Of a DNA stretch of 64,000 nt, positions 54,667-64,000 are shown in pieces (the stretch's first letter is position 1; every line of letters starts with the position of its first letter). Under the pieces are notes generated by a model. That model was not told where the DNA came from. It ran no database searches and saw nothing but the letters and a program-made list of their open reading frames with translations. The position numbers and the translations under genes are program-made. Source of the stretch: [Clostridium] aminophilum DSM 10710 (lineage in GTDB: Bacteria > Bacillota > Clostridia > Lachnospirales > Lachnospiraceae); NCBI RefSeq assembly GCF_000711825.1, contig NZ_JONJ01000009.1, forward strand, positions 85,592-149,591, in the 5' to 3' direction.

Positions 54667-55467
54667 TCATGAAAACAGCACCCGGAAATAATCCTGCAAA
54701 TCTTCCAGAGAAGTCAGGATAATCTCACTCTTTTCTTCCATCTCTTCCGTCGGCGGCATCATGTCCGGAACCATGACCGGGTGCATCCCGGCCGCATACG
54801 CTGAACGGATTCCGTTATAGGAATCCTCCACCGCATATGCCTCCTTCGGATCAACGCCGATCCGCTCGCAGGCCATGAGATAAATATCCGGCTCCGGTTT
54901 GCTGCGCTGCAGCATGTCGCCGCATACCACCTCATCGAAGAACTCCAGCAGTCCCGCATCGCGAAGTTCAGCGACAACCACCTCTTCTCTGGTGGAGGAT
55001 GCCAGCGCAATCTTCCGCTTTTCCGCCCTCAGAAACCCAAGGAGTTCTCTCACACCGCGCATGAGCGGAAGCTTTCCGCCGTCGGCCATCTGGTGGTAGA
55101 TCCCGGCCGCCTCCTGTTTCAGTGTATCATATGGAAAGTCTTCTCCATAGGCTTCGAGAAAAATTCTTCGGGACACTTCCCGGTTCGTGCCGAGACACTT
55201 CCGGACAGTTTCCTCAATCTCCGGGATGTTTTCGCGATCCGCCACCATTTTCCAGCTTTTCAGAACAAGACGCTCCGAATCAAAGATCACGCCGTCCATA
55301 TCGAACACCACGGCTTTGACAAGCCGATATGGCTTCAGTCGTGCGGCCTTGGCCCGTGGAGTTTCTTCCGCGCGAAGGGCCAGATACCGCGCGTGCTCGT
55401 TCTGCGACATGCACATCGGTCCGATGTCGGTCCGATAGGTTTTCCGGTTCAAAAGTTCGTCTGTCAT
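54667..55467 (-). CDS. HAD-family phosphatase / phosphoglucomutase-like
   Basis: 266 residues from the ATG at 55467 (GGAG 5 nt upstream). An N-terminal extension of about 50 residues precedes the HAD core: VFDMDGVIFDSE (nucleophile Asp), LASSTRE, KPEPDIYL and EDSYNGIRSA. The cap is helical, as in the beta-phosphoglucomutase subgroup. The substrate is unknown. It lies upstream of the zinc-finger/polA pair. Confidence 0.85.
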   Translation of the reverse strand: MTDELLNRKTYRTDIGPMCMSQNEHARYLALRAEETPRAKAARLKPYRLVKAVVFDMDGVIFDSERLVLKSWKMVADRENIPEIEETVRKCLGTNREVSRRIFLEAYGEDFPYDTLKQEAAGIYHQMADGGKLPLMRGVRELLGFLRAEKRKIALASSTREEVVVAELRDAGLLEFFDEVVCGDMLQRSKPEPDIYLMACERIGVDPKEAYAVEDSYNGIRSAYAAGMHPVMVPDMMPPTEEMEEKSEIILTSLEDLQDYFRVLFS

Positions 55468-55720
55468 CGTTTCTCCGTTTTCCGAATGTCTGGAATGTAT
55501 CAATCAAACATCATTCTGAGGAAGCGCTTTGATCCGCGTTTCCCTGATGCAAGGTTTTATTTTACCTTCTTCCGGAGCATTTGTCCATCGCGGCGGGAAA
55601 ACCCTGACTGATACTCCGACCTCGGTTTTGTCTTTCGCTTCTCCCCGGCTCTGACGGCAGCTCCCCGGTTCTGACGGCGGCTCCAATCACAGCTTTGACT
55701 GCCGCGCCGGACACAAATCA

Positions 55721-55751
55721 GGCCTTCTATGATTTGAAATCATAGAAGGCC
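55721..55751 (-). terminator. Perfect 15-bp palindrome, probable terminator of the VOC gene
   Basis: GGCCTTCTATGATTT/AAATCATAGAAGGCC around a single G, about 97 nt after the VOC stop. The U-tract is poor (TGATTTGTG), so its role as a terminator is not certain. The remaining 55468-55847 gap shows no gene. Confidence 0.55.
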
Positions 55752-55847
55752 CGAGACAATTCCTCGCGTATTTCATTCCGACACGGATCCGGCAGACTCC
55801 TTTTTCTGCCTTCTTCCGTTCATCCTCCGGATGATAATCCTGTGGTC

Positions 55848-56234
55848 TTATTCGTCCTTTTTGATGTGCTTGGCAACGGAGATGGTATATCCGGTCGGGG
55901 AAACCATCATGGTTGCCACCGAAGATCCGGTATCGGTGATCTTGTCACCCTGCACGTTCGTAAATCCCTTTGCTTTCAGCATTTCATATGTTTCATCGAA
56001 GTCACTGACATTCATGCGGATCGATGTTATCGTCTGCGGAACGTCTGCCGACGTCACATCGACGTGAAATACCTTTCCTTCTTCATTGGTGTATCTCATT
56101 CGAACGCTGGTAAAGGCCTTGTCGTCAATACCGGTTTTTGTGTGACGTTTCTCAAAGCCCAGTGCTTCAAACAGCGCGATCACTTCATCAGCCTTATCGG
56201 TAATAATCAGCGGATTAAACGATGTGATGTTCAT
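55848..56234 (-). CDS. VOC (glyoxalase/bleomycin-resistance fold) protein
   Basis: 128 residues, two beta-alpha-beta-beta-beta modules. ITSFNPLIITDKADEVIALF opens the first, FDETYEMLKAKGF the second, and TMMVSPTGYTISVAKH ends it. AAAGGAG precedes the ATG. Such proteins are metal-dependent enzymes or binding proteins; the exact role is unknown. Confidence 0.82.
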   Translation of the reverse strand: MNITSFNPLIITDKADEVIALFEALGFEKRHTKTGIDDKAFTSVRMRYTNEEGKVFHVDVTSADVPQTITSIRMNVSDFDETYEMLKAKGFTNVQGDKITDTGSSVATMMVSPTGYTISVAKHIKKDE

Positions 56235-56582
56235 GGTATTGCTCCTTTCCTGATTTCAGTCAGCAGATTCTCTCCATCCAGCGTTTTTCCTGCGGAACAT
56301 TTCCCGGTGATTCCGAAAAATGAACACGCAACTTCATTGGTGATATTTCCTTCGTGAACTGCGTGAAGTTTTCTGTCTTCTTTTAGTATTATATTTTAAA
56401 TTTTGTATTATTTCAAGAACAATCGAACAAATTCCGCATTGTTTTGTCGTCATCGCAACGCCCCTTTTTTACAAGCCCTGTCATATTCCCGTCCCAAGGC
56501 AGGCTTTTCGTCCAAAAGGAAAAAACCGCCCAGCCATGAGAATATCTCACAGCTGAGCGGTCCATATTGCCCCTGCCAAGGA

Positions 56583-56665
56583 TGCCGGCGGCGGGACTCG
56601 AACCCGCACGTTGTTTCCAACAAGAGATTTTGAGTCTCCCTCGTCTGCCATTCCGACACGCCGGC
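56583..56665 (-). tRNA. tRNA-Leu (anticodon CAA)
   Basis: On the minus strand the acceptor GCCGGCG pairs with CGCCGGC, the D arm is present, the anticodon loop CTCAAAA gives anticodon CAA (56630-56632), there is a long variable arm (TTGTTGGAAACAA) as in class II tRNAs, and the T arm reads GCGGGTTCGAGTCCCGC. No CCA is encoded. Decodes UUG. Confidence 0.95.
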
Positions 56666-56851
56666 GCTTCGTGTCACGAGAAACATTTTACTAAAATTGT
56701 GTATAAATTGCAACCAATAATTCTTACAGCGCTGACAATGAACGTATGTACCGTATTAGGCAGTGCCCGGTTCTTCGAATAATCGTCGCTTCCCCGAGCG
56801 GGCCCGACCGACCGCCGGCGCGGCTTACTTTTTCTCCGTCTGCCGAAAAAA

Positions 56852-56915
56852 CAGAAGGCGCCGTCTGCTTCCCGGCTCCCAGGCTCTTAGGGAGATCCGT
56901 CAACCGCACCTTCTG
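56852..56915 (-). terminator. Terminator of the purine operon
   Basis: On the minus strand CAGAAGGTGC pairs with GCGCCTTCTG; an inner CTCCC/GGGAG stem is also possible, and T6 follows. It lies 65 nt after the AICAR transformylase stop. Nothing else is seen between the tRNA and this gene. Confidence 0.7.
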
Positions 56916-56980
56916 ATTTCATTTTTTCCTCCGTCGGTCACGATCCGTCGGCCGTCAGAACGGACGGTCATAACCGCGGC

Positions 56981-58159
56981 TCAGTGATGGAACAGTCTCA
57001 TTCCGGTGAACGCGATCACCATTCCGTACTTGTCGGCCGTCTCGATGACATGATCGTCACGGATCGAACCGCCCGGTTCCGCCACATACTGAACGCCGGA
57101 CTTGCGTGCTCTCTCAATATTGTCTCCGAACGGGAAGAACGCGTCGGATCCGAGAGTGACATCCTTCAGCTGATCCAGCCATGCTCTCTGCTGCTCCCTT
57201 GTAAACACCTCGGGTTTCACCTTGAAGATCTTCTGCCATGCGCCGTCTGCAAGCACATCCTCGTACTCATCCCCGATGTAGAGGTCGATCGCATTGTCGC
57301 GGTCGGCACGCTTGATGCCGTCTACAAACTGAAGTCCGAGAACCTGCGGGGACTGACGCTTCCACCAGTTGTCCGCCTTCTGTCCCGCCAGTCTCGTGCA
57401 GTGAATTCTCGACTGCTGACCCGCGCCGATGCCGATCGCCTGTCCGTCCTTCACATAGCACACCGAGTTGGACTGGGTGTATTTCAGAACAATCAGGGAA
57501 ATGATCATATCGGTCTTTGCGCTGTCCGGAATCTCATGGTTCTTCGTGACGATATTTTCCAGCAGTTCCTCACCGATATGGAAATCCTGCCGTCCCTGTT
57601 CAAAGGTCACGCCGAACACCTGCTTCCGCTCGATTGCCTCCGGGACATAGGAAGAATCGATCTGAATCACGTTATAATTGCCGTTCTTCTTCGCCTTCAG
57701 GATCTCCAGCGCCTCCGGCTCATATCCCGGGGCAATGACACCGTCCGAAACCTCTCGCTTGATCAGTTTTGCCGTGGCAGCATCACATGGATCCGAAAGC
57801 GCGATAAAATCGCCAAAAGAAGACATGCGGTCCGCTCCTCTCGCACGTGCGTAGGCACAGGCAAGCGGAGAAAGGTCGCCCTGATCATCCACCCAGTAAA
57901 TCTTTTTCAGCGTATCCGAGAGCGGAAGTCCGACTGCCGCGCCGGCCGGAGAAACATGTTTAAAGGATGTCGCTGCCGGAAGACCGGTGGCCTCTTTCAG
58001 CTCTTTGACCAGCTGCCAGCCGTTCAGCGCATCCAGAAAATTGATATATCCCGGTCTGCCGCTGAGAACGGTAACCGGAAGATCGCCGCCATTTTCCATA
58101 AAGATGCGGGACGGTTTCTGATTCGGGTTGCATCCGTATTTTAAAGCAATTTCATTCAT
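56981..58159 (-). CDS. AICAR transformylase, stand-alone (PurH-type, without cyclohydrolase)
   Basis: 392 residues. Transfers a formyl group to AICAR, the ninth step of purine synthesis. Seen: [35 protein letters not shown] with the catalytic Lys-His, [20 protein letters not shown], and a C-terminal end with [10 protein letters not shown]. The IMP cyclohydrolase half of normal PurH is absent and is supplied by the gene upstream. The start at 58159 has GAGGGC upstream; an ATG five codons earlier overlaps the previous stop. Confidence 0.93.
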   Translation of the reverse strand: MNEIALKYGCNPNQKPSRIFMENGGDLPVTVLSGRPGYINFLDALNGWQLVKELKEATGLPAATSFKHVSPAGAAVGLPLSDTLKKIYWVDDQGDLSPLACAYARARGADRMSSFGDFIALSDPCDAATAKLIKREVSDGVIAPGYEPEALEILKAKKNGNYNVIQIDSSYVPEAIERKQVFGVTFEQGRQDFHIGEELLENIVTKNHEIPDSAKTDMIISLIVLKYTQSNSVCYVKDGQAIGIGAGQQSRIHCTRLAGQKADNWWKRQSPQVLGLQFVDGIKRADRDNAIDLYIGDEYEDVLADGAWQKIFKVKPEVFTREQQRAWLDQLKDVTLGSDAFFPFGDNIERARKSGVQYVAEPGGSIRDDHVIETADKYGMVIAFTGMRLFHH

Positions 58160-58170
58160 CGTTTGTGCCC

Positions 58171-58884
58171 TCATTTATTCTTATTTATAATGCGTGTCTC
58201 ATAAGTTCCGTTTTCGATGTTAATATAGCGGACAAACAGGGAGACTTTGTTCTCCTCGTTGAGACTCTTCCACAGAAGCTCCGCAAAGGCATCGATGTCA
58301 TCCGGAACGGCAATGCGCTTCGGCTCGCCCTCAAAACTCGGAAGCGGATTCCCGTCATGCTGATAGGTGCTGATAAAATGTCCCTCTCCGGCAAACGGAT
58401 GATTGTATGCAAATGTCTGGCGAAGGCAGGACTCCGGACGTCCTCCGTCGCTTTTCAGAATCGACAGAGCGTAATTGTAGGTTCCGTGATCCACGTGCAT
58501 GATTCCGGAGATGCGCGGCGTGTAGTTCGGTGCATCCGGCTCAAACTCGCGGCTGCGGAGCGACTGCTCAAAGGTCAGCTGATGATCCATGCCCTCGTAG
58601 ATCGTGTCGGTCTGGTCACCGTTTGTCACAATGGTTTTATTGCCGAGAACACGGACCGGAGCGTAAATGATCAGGCTCGGATCTTCGAGTTTGGACGGAT
58701 CAAACGCCTGTGTACGGATTCCCTCGCCGTCCTCAACAAATACACGGTTGCGGCTGTTGGAGCTTCTGCCCATGATGAAATATGCCGCTGCCGCATGTCT
58801 GCCATCCGGCGTCATTCCGAGGATGATTCCTCTGCCCGGGTAAGAGTTATTCCGCAGTTCCTGCTCAATCGAAATCATTTCCAT
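58171..58884 (-). CDS. IMP cyclohydrolase, PurO-like
   Basis: 237 residues from the ATG at 58884, with AAAAGGAG 6 nt upstream. It closes FAICAR to IMP. Motifs of the PurO-like family: [47 protein letters not shown]. It is directly followed by the AICAR transformylase, so both final purine steps are made from one transcript by separate proteins, as in many Lachnospiraceae. Confidence 0.92.
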   Translation of the reverse strand: MEMISIEQELRNNSYPGRGIILGMTPDGRHAAAAYFIMGRSSNSRNRVFVEDGEGIRTQAFDPSKLEDPSLIIYAPVRVLGNKTIVTNGDQTDTIYEGMDHQLTFEQSLRSREFEPDAPNYTPRISGIMHVDHGTYNYALSILKSDGGRPESCLRQTFAYNHPFAGEGHFISTYQHDGNPLPSFEGEPKRIAVPDDIDAFAELLWKSLNEENKVSLFVRYINIENGTYETRIINKNK

Positions 58885-59129
58885 GATTTTCTCCTTTTCT
58901 GTGTTCTGTGATGTTCTTTTGTCATCAAAGACTTGCATGTAATCTCACACTGCCTATTCATACCACGATTTCGCCCAAAATCTCTTGATTGAAATCAATT
59001 TTTGATTCACTGTTGTGACAACAGAACCGCCTATAACTCATTATATACAAAATTCTTATACAAAGAATACAAGGATTGCAAATTTTTCGTTCCGATTCCC
59101 TACCACTGTTATTTCATGAAGAATTATTG

Positions 59130-59135
59130 TATAAT
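59130..59135 (+). promoter_or_regulatory. Probable -10 box of upp
   Basis: TATAAT stands about 80 nt upstream of upp; no good -35 hexamer is visible. Confidence 0.4.
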
Positions 59136-59213
59136 GTGTAAGGTTATGGGATATTATCCGGCCGATGCCGGTTTTACACTGCCAATGATCAATATAGAAA
59201 AAGGAGTAAATCA

Positions 59214-59843
59214 ATGACTAACGTAACAATTCTGGATCACCCGCTGCTGCAGCACAAAATCTCCCTTCTTCGCGATAAGGCTACCGGAACACAGGAGTTC
59301 CGTTCTCTGATTGAGGAAATTGCAATGCTGATGGGCTACGAGGCTCTCCGCGATCTTCCGGTTGAGGACAAGGAGATCGAGACTCCGATCGAGACATGCA
59401 TGACTCCGATGCTTGCCGGCAAGAAGCTGGCGGTTGTACCGATCCTGCGCGCTGGTCTCGGAATGACCGGCGGTATCCTCGCTCTCGTTCCGTCCGCAAA
59501 GGTTGGCCACATCGGTCTTTACCGCGATCCGGAGACTCATGAGCCGCACGAGTATTACTGCAAGCTGCCGAATCCGATTGAGCAGCGTACCATCGTAGTC
59601 ACCGATCCGATGCTTGCAACAGGCGGTTCCGCTGCCGATGCGATCACCATGATCAAGAACCACGGCGGAAAGAAGATCAAGTTCATGGCTATCATTGCTG
59701 CTCCGGAAGGTCTGAAGAGACTTCACGAGGCTCATCCGGATGTTCAGATCTACGTTGGTCATGTCGACAGATGTCTGAATGAGAACGCTTACATCTGCCC
59801 GGGTCTGGGCGATGCCGGCGACCGTATCTTCGGAACAAAGTAA
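59214..59843 (+). CDS. upp: Uracil phosphoribosyltransferase
   Basis: Salvages uracil to UMP with PRPP. 209 residues. Typical start [16 protein letters not shown], then [15 protein letters not shown]. The PRPP loop is [16 protein letters not shown] and the uracil-binding end is [25 protein letters not shown] precedes the ATG. A terminator follows. Confidence 0.98.
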   Translation: MTNVTILDHPLLQHKISLLRDKATGTQEFRSLIEEIAMLMGYEALRDLPVEDKEIETPIETCMTPMLAGKKLAVVPILRAGLGMTGGILALVPSAKVGHIGLYRDPETHEPHEYYCKLPNPIEQRTIVVTDPMLATGGSAADAITMIKNHGGKKIKFMAIIAAPEGLKRLHEAHPDVQIYVGHVDRCLNENAYICPGLGDAGDRIFGTK

Positions 59844-59881
59844 TCCGAACGATCGGAACAGACGAATTCATAAAAAAAGAA

Positions 59882-59926
59882 GAACCGGAAGGAAAGCGAA
59901 CTGCTTTTCCTCCCGGTTCATTTTTA
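59882..59926 (+). terminator. Intrinsic terminator of upp
   Basis: GAACCGG-AAGGAAAGC pairs with GCTTTTCCT-CCGGTTC, followed by ATTTTTAT. Confidence 0.8.
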
Positions 59927-60055
59927 TAAAATCTAAAGAATGCTCTGCATCTCCCCAAAAAACACGGCGCGAAGATGCGCACGCCACTGTTTTTCTTCTG
60001 CTTTTCTTCTGTTTATTTTCTGTTTTTCTTCTGCCTCTCTTCTGCAACAGACCGT

Positions 60056-61405
60056 TCAATCGGTGACCATTTCCCTCTTTCCGTGCCGGATGCCAAAATA
60101 CAACACCTCGAGGATACAGCAGGTGATCCATCCGAACGGATATCCGAATGCCACCAGTGCCGGTGTGTTGGCGATAAATCTCGTCACGACAAAAAGATAG
60201 ATCTGGCGGAACAGAACAAACGTCACAAGCATGATCATCATCGGTCCCGTCGAATCCCCGCGTCCCCTCATGGCGGCCGCAAGCACCTGATTGACCGAGT
60301 TGAACATCAGAAAGAAAACATTTTGCCGAAGAGCAAACGTGCCGAAAGCGATGACGCCTTCATCCTGTGTAAACATGCTGATCGTTCTCTCCGCGAAGAT
60401 CCAGATCAGCAGCGCGATCGTGCCGGTGACGGACAGCGTAAGCATAATTGACGTTCGTGTGCCCTCATTCGCCCTTTTGAGTTTTCCGGCCCCCACGTTC
60501 TGGCTGACAAAGGTCGTCGCCGCCATCGCGACACTCGCCATCGGAAGCATGATAAACTGATCGATTTTATTGTAGCAGCCCCATCCGGCCATCGCGGTGG
60601 AGCCGAAGAAATTGATATACGACTGCACAAACACGTTGGAAAATGCCGTAATCACCGACTGAATCCCGTTGGGAAGGCCGATGGAAAAGATCTCTCTCAG
60701 ACGGGCGCGGTCAAGCGTCAGATCGCGGATCACGAGCCGGTAAATGTCATGTGTGCGGATCAGCAGAAGAAGGGTCAGAGCCGCGGAGATAAACTGGGAG
60801 AGAATGGTCGCGTACGCCACGCCCGCGATACCCATGTGAAGCGGAATGACAAACAAAAGGTCCAGAATGATATTCATCACGCTCGTCAGGATCAGAAACA
60901 TCAGCGGCCGGGTCGTATCTCCCACCGCACGGAGAATGCCGCTTCCGATATTATAAATCAGAAGTCCCGAGATTCCTCCGAAGTAGATTCTCAGGTAAAC
61001 AGCCGCCTCATGAAAGACGTCCGCCGGCGTGTCCATGAACTTCAGCATAAAATCCACCGCTGAGATAAAGCCGACGGTAAACAGGACGCATAAAAGAAAG
61101 GTCGACGCCATCGTCGTTTCAATGGCGAGATGAAGTTTTTTCATATCTTTTGCGCCGAAATACCGTCCGATGACAACCCCCGCTCCCACCGAAAATCCGT
61201 TGAAGAAAAAGACGGCCATGTTGGTAATCATCGTCGTTGAACCGACGGCGGCAAGCGCCTCCGTGCCGACAAACTGTCCGACTACAATCGAATCCACTGT
61301 ATTGTACAGCATCTGAAAAATATTGCCGAACATCAGCGGAAGCGCAAACATCAGTATCTGTTTCAGAATATTTCCTTCAGTCAGGTCTCTGGCTGTCGAT
61401 CTCAT
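60056..61405 (-). CDS. MATE-family efflux transporter
   Basis: 449 residues, twelve hydrophobic helices. MatE domains begin at ILKQILMFALPLMFGNIFQM and again in the second half (REIFSIGLPNGIQSVITAF). Exports drugs or metabolites with Na+ or H+ exchange; the substrate is unknown. The start at 61405 has GGAGGAAA upstream; the frame is open 11 codons earlier without a ribosome site. It is divergent from the flavin reductase gene. Confidence 0.9.
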   Translation of the reverse strand: MRSTARDLTEGNILKQILMFALPLMFGNIFQMLYNTVDSIVVGQFVGTEALAAVGSTTMITNMAVFFFNGFSVGAGVVIGRYFGAKDMKKLHLAIETTMASTFLLCVLFTVGFISAVDFMLKFMDTPADVFHEAAVYLRIYFGGISGLLIYNIGSGILRAVGDTTRPLMFLILTSVMNIILDLLFVIPLHMGIAGVAYATILSQFISAALTLLLLIRTHDIYRLVIRDLTLDRARLREIFSIGLPNGIQSVITAFSNVFVQSYINFFGSTAMAGWGCYNKIDQFIMLPMASVAMAATTFVSQNVGAGKLKRANEGTRTSIMLTLSVTGTIALLIWIFAERTISMFTQDEGVIAFGTFALRQNVFFLMFNSVNQVLAAAMRGRGDSTGPMMIMLVTFVLFRQIYLFVVTRFIANTPALVAFGYPFGWITCCILEVLYFGIRHGKREMVTD

Positions 61406-61582
61406 AATTATTTCCTCCACCCATTCAGTATAATGCATTTTTATACAAAACAGCCAAACCCGATGCTGACTTCCGCATTTTTTGCATCATTTGAATAAAT
61501 AAATGCCCAACTATATATAATAGCACCTTTTCCGGCACATAATCATGAAAAAAATTCATACCATCATGAGAGTTTCCTTTGC

Positions 61583-61588
61583 TATAAT
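61583..61588 (+). promoter_or_regulatory. Probable -10 box of the flavin reductase gene
   Basis: TATAAT, 38 nt upstream of the ATG; the -35 region is poor. Confidence 0.4.
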
Positions 61589-61626
61589 AAGTTCGATAAA
61601 AATTCAACAATCTTTTAGGAGGAAGT

Positions 61627-63588
61627 ATGAGAAAGAACTTCATGACAAAGTCCGGTCTTGCACTTGCAGCTGCCGGCACCTTACTGTTTGCCTCTCTGAC
61701 CGGCTGTAGTAAGTCCGGAGCAGCAGCTACTACTGCTGCCGCTACAGAAGCATCCGCAGCAGGTGTTTCCGGCACATTTGAGGGCTCCGCGGCAGGTATG
61801 GCCGGCGAGAGCAACCCGGTAAAGGTAAGCTTAACGCTGAAAGACGGTGTTATCACCGATGTCAAAGTAGAAGGCCCGGGCGAGACACAGGGAATCGGAA
61901 CAAAGGCAATCGACGAACTGCCGGGTGCCATGGTTTCCGCAAACTCTGTTGAGGTCGACGGCATTTCCGGCGCTACGATCACTTCCGATGCGATCAAGGC
62001 TGCTGCGGTTGCCGCTCTCGCATCTGCAGGCATGAAGCCGGAAGATCTCCAGTCCAAGGCAGCAGGCGAAGCAGCTCCGGCTCAGGATGAGACGGTTGAC
62101 GCAGACGTTGCCATCATCGGTATGGGCGGTGCCGGTATGACTGCTGCCATCACTGCTGCCGATGGAGGAAAGAGCGTTGTCATCCTTGAGTCCCAGGCCA
62201 TGGGCGGCGGAAACTCTGTTCGCGCTACCGGCGGTATGAATGCCGCTGCGACTCCGGAGCAGACTAAGAACAAGTTCACCGAGGAGGCAGGCGTAAACGC
62301 AACTCTCGAGAAGGCAAAGAAGGATTTTGCCGATAATGAGGCAATCACAAAACTCGCTGCTACAGTTCAGGAACAGTGGGATGCATATCAGGCAAAACCG
62401 GAAGGTTACTTCGATACTGCTGAGCTGATGGCTCTCGATACCATGATCGGCGGACACGGCACCAACGATCCGGAACTGGTCATGACTCTGACCAAAAACT
62501 CTGCGGATTCCATCCAGTGGCTCCACGATCACGGCGCTGATCTCAGCTCCGTAGGTGCAGCCGGCGGCGCTTCCGTCAAGAGAATTCACCGTCCGGTCAA
62601 TGCAGAGGGCAAGACCACTGCTGTCGGCGCATACATCGTTCCGATCCTCACAAAGAATGTGGAAGACCGCGGCGTAAAGGTATTCTACAACACCACCGCT
62701 GAGAAGATCCTCATGAAGGATGGCGCCGCTGTCGGCGTTGAGGGTAAGGGAACCAGCGGCAACACCATCACCGTAAACGCAAAGGCTGTTATTCTCGCTT
62801 CCGGCGGCTTCGGTGCAAATGCAGAGATGGTTGAGAAGTATCGCCCGGACCTGAAGGGCTTTGTTACCACCAATGCGGATGGTGCTCTCGGACAGGGTAT
62901 CAAGATGGCTGAGGATGCCGGTGCTGCTCTTGTCGATATGGATCAGATCCAGATTCATCCGACCGTTCACGTGGACGAGAAGGGCAATGCTCACCTGATC
63001 ACCGAGGGCGTTCGCGGCGACGGTGCGATCCTTGTAAACAAGGACGGAAACCGTTTCTTCGATGAAGTTTCCACCAGAGACAAGGTATCTGCTGCCGAAA
63101 TGGAGCAGAAAGACGGTTCTGTATGGCTGATCCTTGACCAGGCAATGATGGACGGCTCCGCTGTATATCAGGGTTATGTGGATGCAGGCTATGCGGTAAC
63201 CGGCCAGACCTTTGAGGAGCTCGCAAAGGCAATGGACGTTCCGGCTGAGAACTTCACAAAGACCATGGAGAGCTGGGCAAAGATCTATGCAGACCGCAAG
63301 GACGAAGAGTTCGGACGTACTTCCTTCTCCAATGAGAATGATCTGTCCAAGGCTCCGTTCTACGCAATCCTTGTTGCTCCGGGAATCCACCACACCATGG
63401 GCGGTGTAAAAATCAACACCAACACGGAGGTTCTGGATACCAACAGCAAGACAATCTCCGGCCTCTTTGCTGCTGGTGAGGTAACCGGCGGAATCCACGG
63501 CGGCAACCGTCTCGGCGGAACCGCAGTATCCGACTTCACCGTTATGGGACGTATCGCAGGCCAGGCTGCGGTAGATTACATTAAGTAA
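61627..63588 (+). CDS. Lipoprotein flavin reductase (fumarate reductase-type) with covalent-FMN domain
   Basis: 653 residues. Signal peptide with lipobox LTGC (Cys near residue 27) and an Ala/Thr linker. The FMN-binding domain (about 45-140) has SGATITSDA, the motif where ApbE attaches FMN to Thr. The FAD-binding reductase domain (about 158-650) has IIGMGGAGMTAAI, EGVRGDGAILVN and the C-terminal GNRLGGTAVSDFTVMG. This is the layout of extracytosolic flavin reductases (fumarate, urocanate, methacrylate types) that take electrons from the membrane. The electron acceptor cannot be told. AGGAGG lies just before the ATG. Codon use is strongly biased, suggesting high expression. Confidence 0.93.
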   Translation: MRKNFMTKSGLALAAAGTLLFASLTGCSKSGAAATTAAATEASAAGVSGTFEGSAAGMAGESNPVKVSLTLKDGVITDVKVEGPGETQGIGTKAIDELPGAMVSANSVEVDGISGATITSDAIKAAAVAALASAGMKPEDLQSKAAGEAAPAQDETVDADVAIIGMGGAGMTAAITAADGGKSVVILESQAMGGGNSVRATGGMNAAATPEQTKNKFTEEAGVNATLEKAKKDFADNEAITKLAATVQEQWDAYQAKPEGYFDTAELMALDTMIGGHGTNDPELVMTLTKNSADSIQWLHDHGADLSSVGAAGGASVKRIHRPVNAEGKTTAVGAYIVPILTKNVEDRGVKVFYNTTAEKILMKDGAAVGVEGKGTSGNTITVNAKAVILASGGFGANAEMVEKYRPDLKGFVTTNADGALGQGIKMAEDAGAALVDMDQIQIHPTVHVDEKGNAHLITEGVRGDGAILVNKDGNRFFDEVSTRDKVSAAEMEQKDGSVWLILDQAMMDGSAVYQGYVDAGYAVTGQTFEELAKAMDVPAENFTKTMESWAKIYADRKDEEFGRTSFSNENDLSKAPFYAILVAPGIHHTMGGVKINTNTEVLDTNSKTISGLFAAGEVTGGIHGGNRLGGTAVSDFTVMGRIAGQAAVDYIK

Positions 63589-63656
63589 TCCGGCCCGGGC
63601 GGTTCCGGAATGTGGTTTCGGATGATAGGTTCATCCATTCCGTAAAAGGATAAATT

Positions 63657-64000
63657 GAGTAGGAGGGAGTGATTAGCTCCCGTCCTCTCACAGCACCGTA
63701 CGTACCGTTCGGTATACGGCGCTTTCAATAGTTGACGTGCACAGACTGATAGGCTGTGGCTAAATCATAGAAGCCACTGTTTATCAGTCTTTCTTTTGTC
63801 ATCGCCATGTTGACTGCGACTGTATGTGTGGTAAACCAATATCCACGCCGACTGTTGCCAGCCATATGCGCCAAGTCCTCGGGCACACCCATCTTAATCA
63901 GATTTCGCACCTTTGTCTTGGGCTTCTTCCATTGTTTCCATATACACATACGGATTCTGTGATAGAGCCATCCATTGATGTCGTCGATGTTCTTCTTCAT
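63657..64000 (-). mobile_element. Group II intron, 3' part (maturase end, domains V and VI)
   Basis: On the minus strand a domain-V-like hairpin (63693-63722: GCGCCGTATACCGAACGG..., returning as ACGGTGC) is followed by GGGAG/CTCCC (63665-63681), as at the 3' end of bacterial group II introns. The maturase C-terminus lies just upstream. The 5' part is outside the window. The exact 3' splice site, near 63657, is estimated. Confidence 0.85.
63725..64000 (-). CDS. ltrA: Group II intron reverse transcriptase/maturase, C-terminal part
   Basis: 91 residues remain in the window. INGWLYHRIRMCIWKQWKKP, the SRRGYWFTTHTVAVN block and TKERLINSGFYDLATAYQSV are the group II maturase domain and its tail. 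No HNH endonuclease domain follows, so the protein belongs to the endonuclease-lacking type. The N-terminal reverse transcriptase lies beyond the window. Confidence 0.9.
   Translation of the reverse strand: MKKNIDDINGWLYHRIRMCIWKQWKKPKTKVRNLIKMGVPEDLAHMAGNSRRGYWFTTHTVAVNMAMTKERLINSGFYDLATAYQSVHVNY

Noticed and set aside
61831..63498. 555-codon minus-strand frame
   Set aside because: Mirror of the flavin reductase gene; produced by its strong codon bias.

Overview
The window comes from a Gram-positive Clostridia genome, most likely a member of the Lachnospiraceae. The signs are PolC, the gene order pyrH-frr-uppS-cdsA-dxr-rseP-ispG-polC, plsX-acpP-rnc-smc-ftsY, rpmF-ackA-pta beside tmcAL, purine synthesis with separate IMP cyclohydrolase and AICAR transformylase genes, AGGAGG-type ribosome binding sites and a moderately GC-rich backbone. 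The family-level assignment is inference from gene order and protein style; no rRNA is present.

Positions 1-29,700 are chromosomal backbone, almost all on the minus strand. They hold polC (cut by the window edge) with the isoprenoid, phospholipid and cell-envelope genes (ispG, rseP, dxr, cdsA, uppS), then frr and pyrH. A CLC-type transporter with fluoride-exporter features follows, then ftsY, smc, rnc, acpP and plsX, a patatin-like lipase, rpmF, and acetate metabolism (ackA, pta). Divergent tmcAL makes a tRNA modification from acetate. Small conserved genes come next, then the UPF0210/ACT pair, a WalJ-like hydrolase and coaE.

Positions about 29,700-51,190 form a 21-kb AT-richer accessory island between coaE and polA. 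It opens beside coaE with a broken integrase and an intact Tn916-type excisionase. It then carries an RHH-Dcm-Eco29kI-type restriction-modification operon, scraps of IS1182, IS110 and IS256 transposases, a broken type I methylase (hsdM), and a stand-alone ~1000-residue SIR2 protein resembling DSR-type anti-phage NADases. After these come RhuM, fragments of a prophage head/tail module (HNH, a TerS-TerL fusion scrap, tape measure), an HTH/ImmA pair, a frameshifted RHH regulator, a NERD nuclease, an SRAP protein plus a decayed second copy, and several unknown genes. It reads as a defence-rich graveyard of mobile elements in which a few genes look intact (Eco29kI-type RM, SIR2, RhuM, NERD, SRAP, ImmA/XRE).

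Positions 51,190-63,600 return to backbone: polA, a zinc-finger membrane protein, a HAD phosphatase, a VOC protein, tRNA-Leu(CAA), AICAR transformylase and IMP cyclohydrolase, upp, a MATE exporter, and a lipoprotein flavin reductase with a covalent-FMN domain. The right edge holds the 3' end of a group II intron with the C-terminus of its maturase.

The points most worth a second look are the SIR2 gene next to an IS110 left end, the row of seven hairpins at 30,495-30,690, the near-perfect 24-nt palindrome at 35,700-35,750, the tandem repeats around plsX, the hairpin-T5 leader of tmcAL, and the frameshifted acidic-repeat gene near 26.2 kb.
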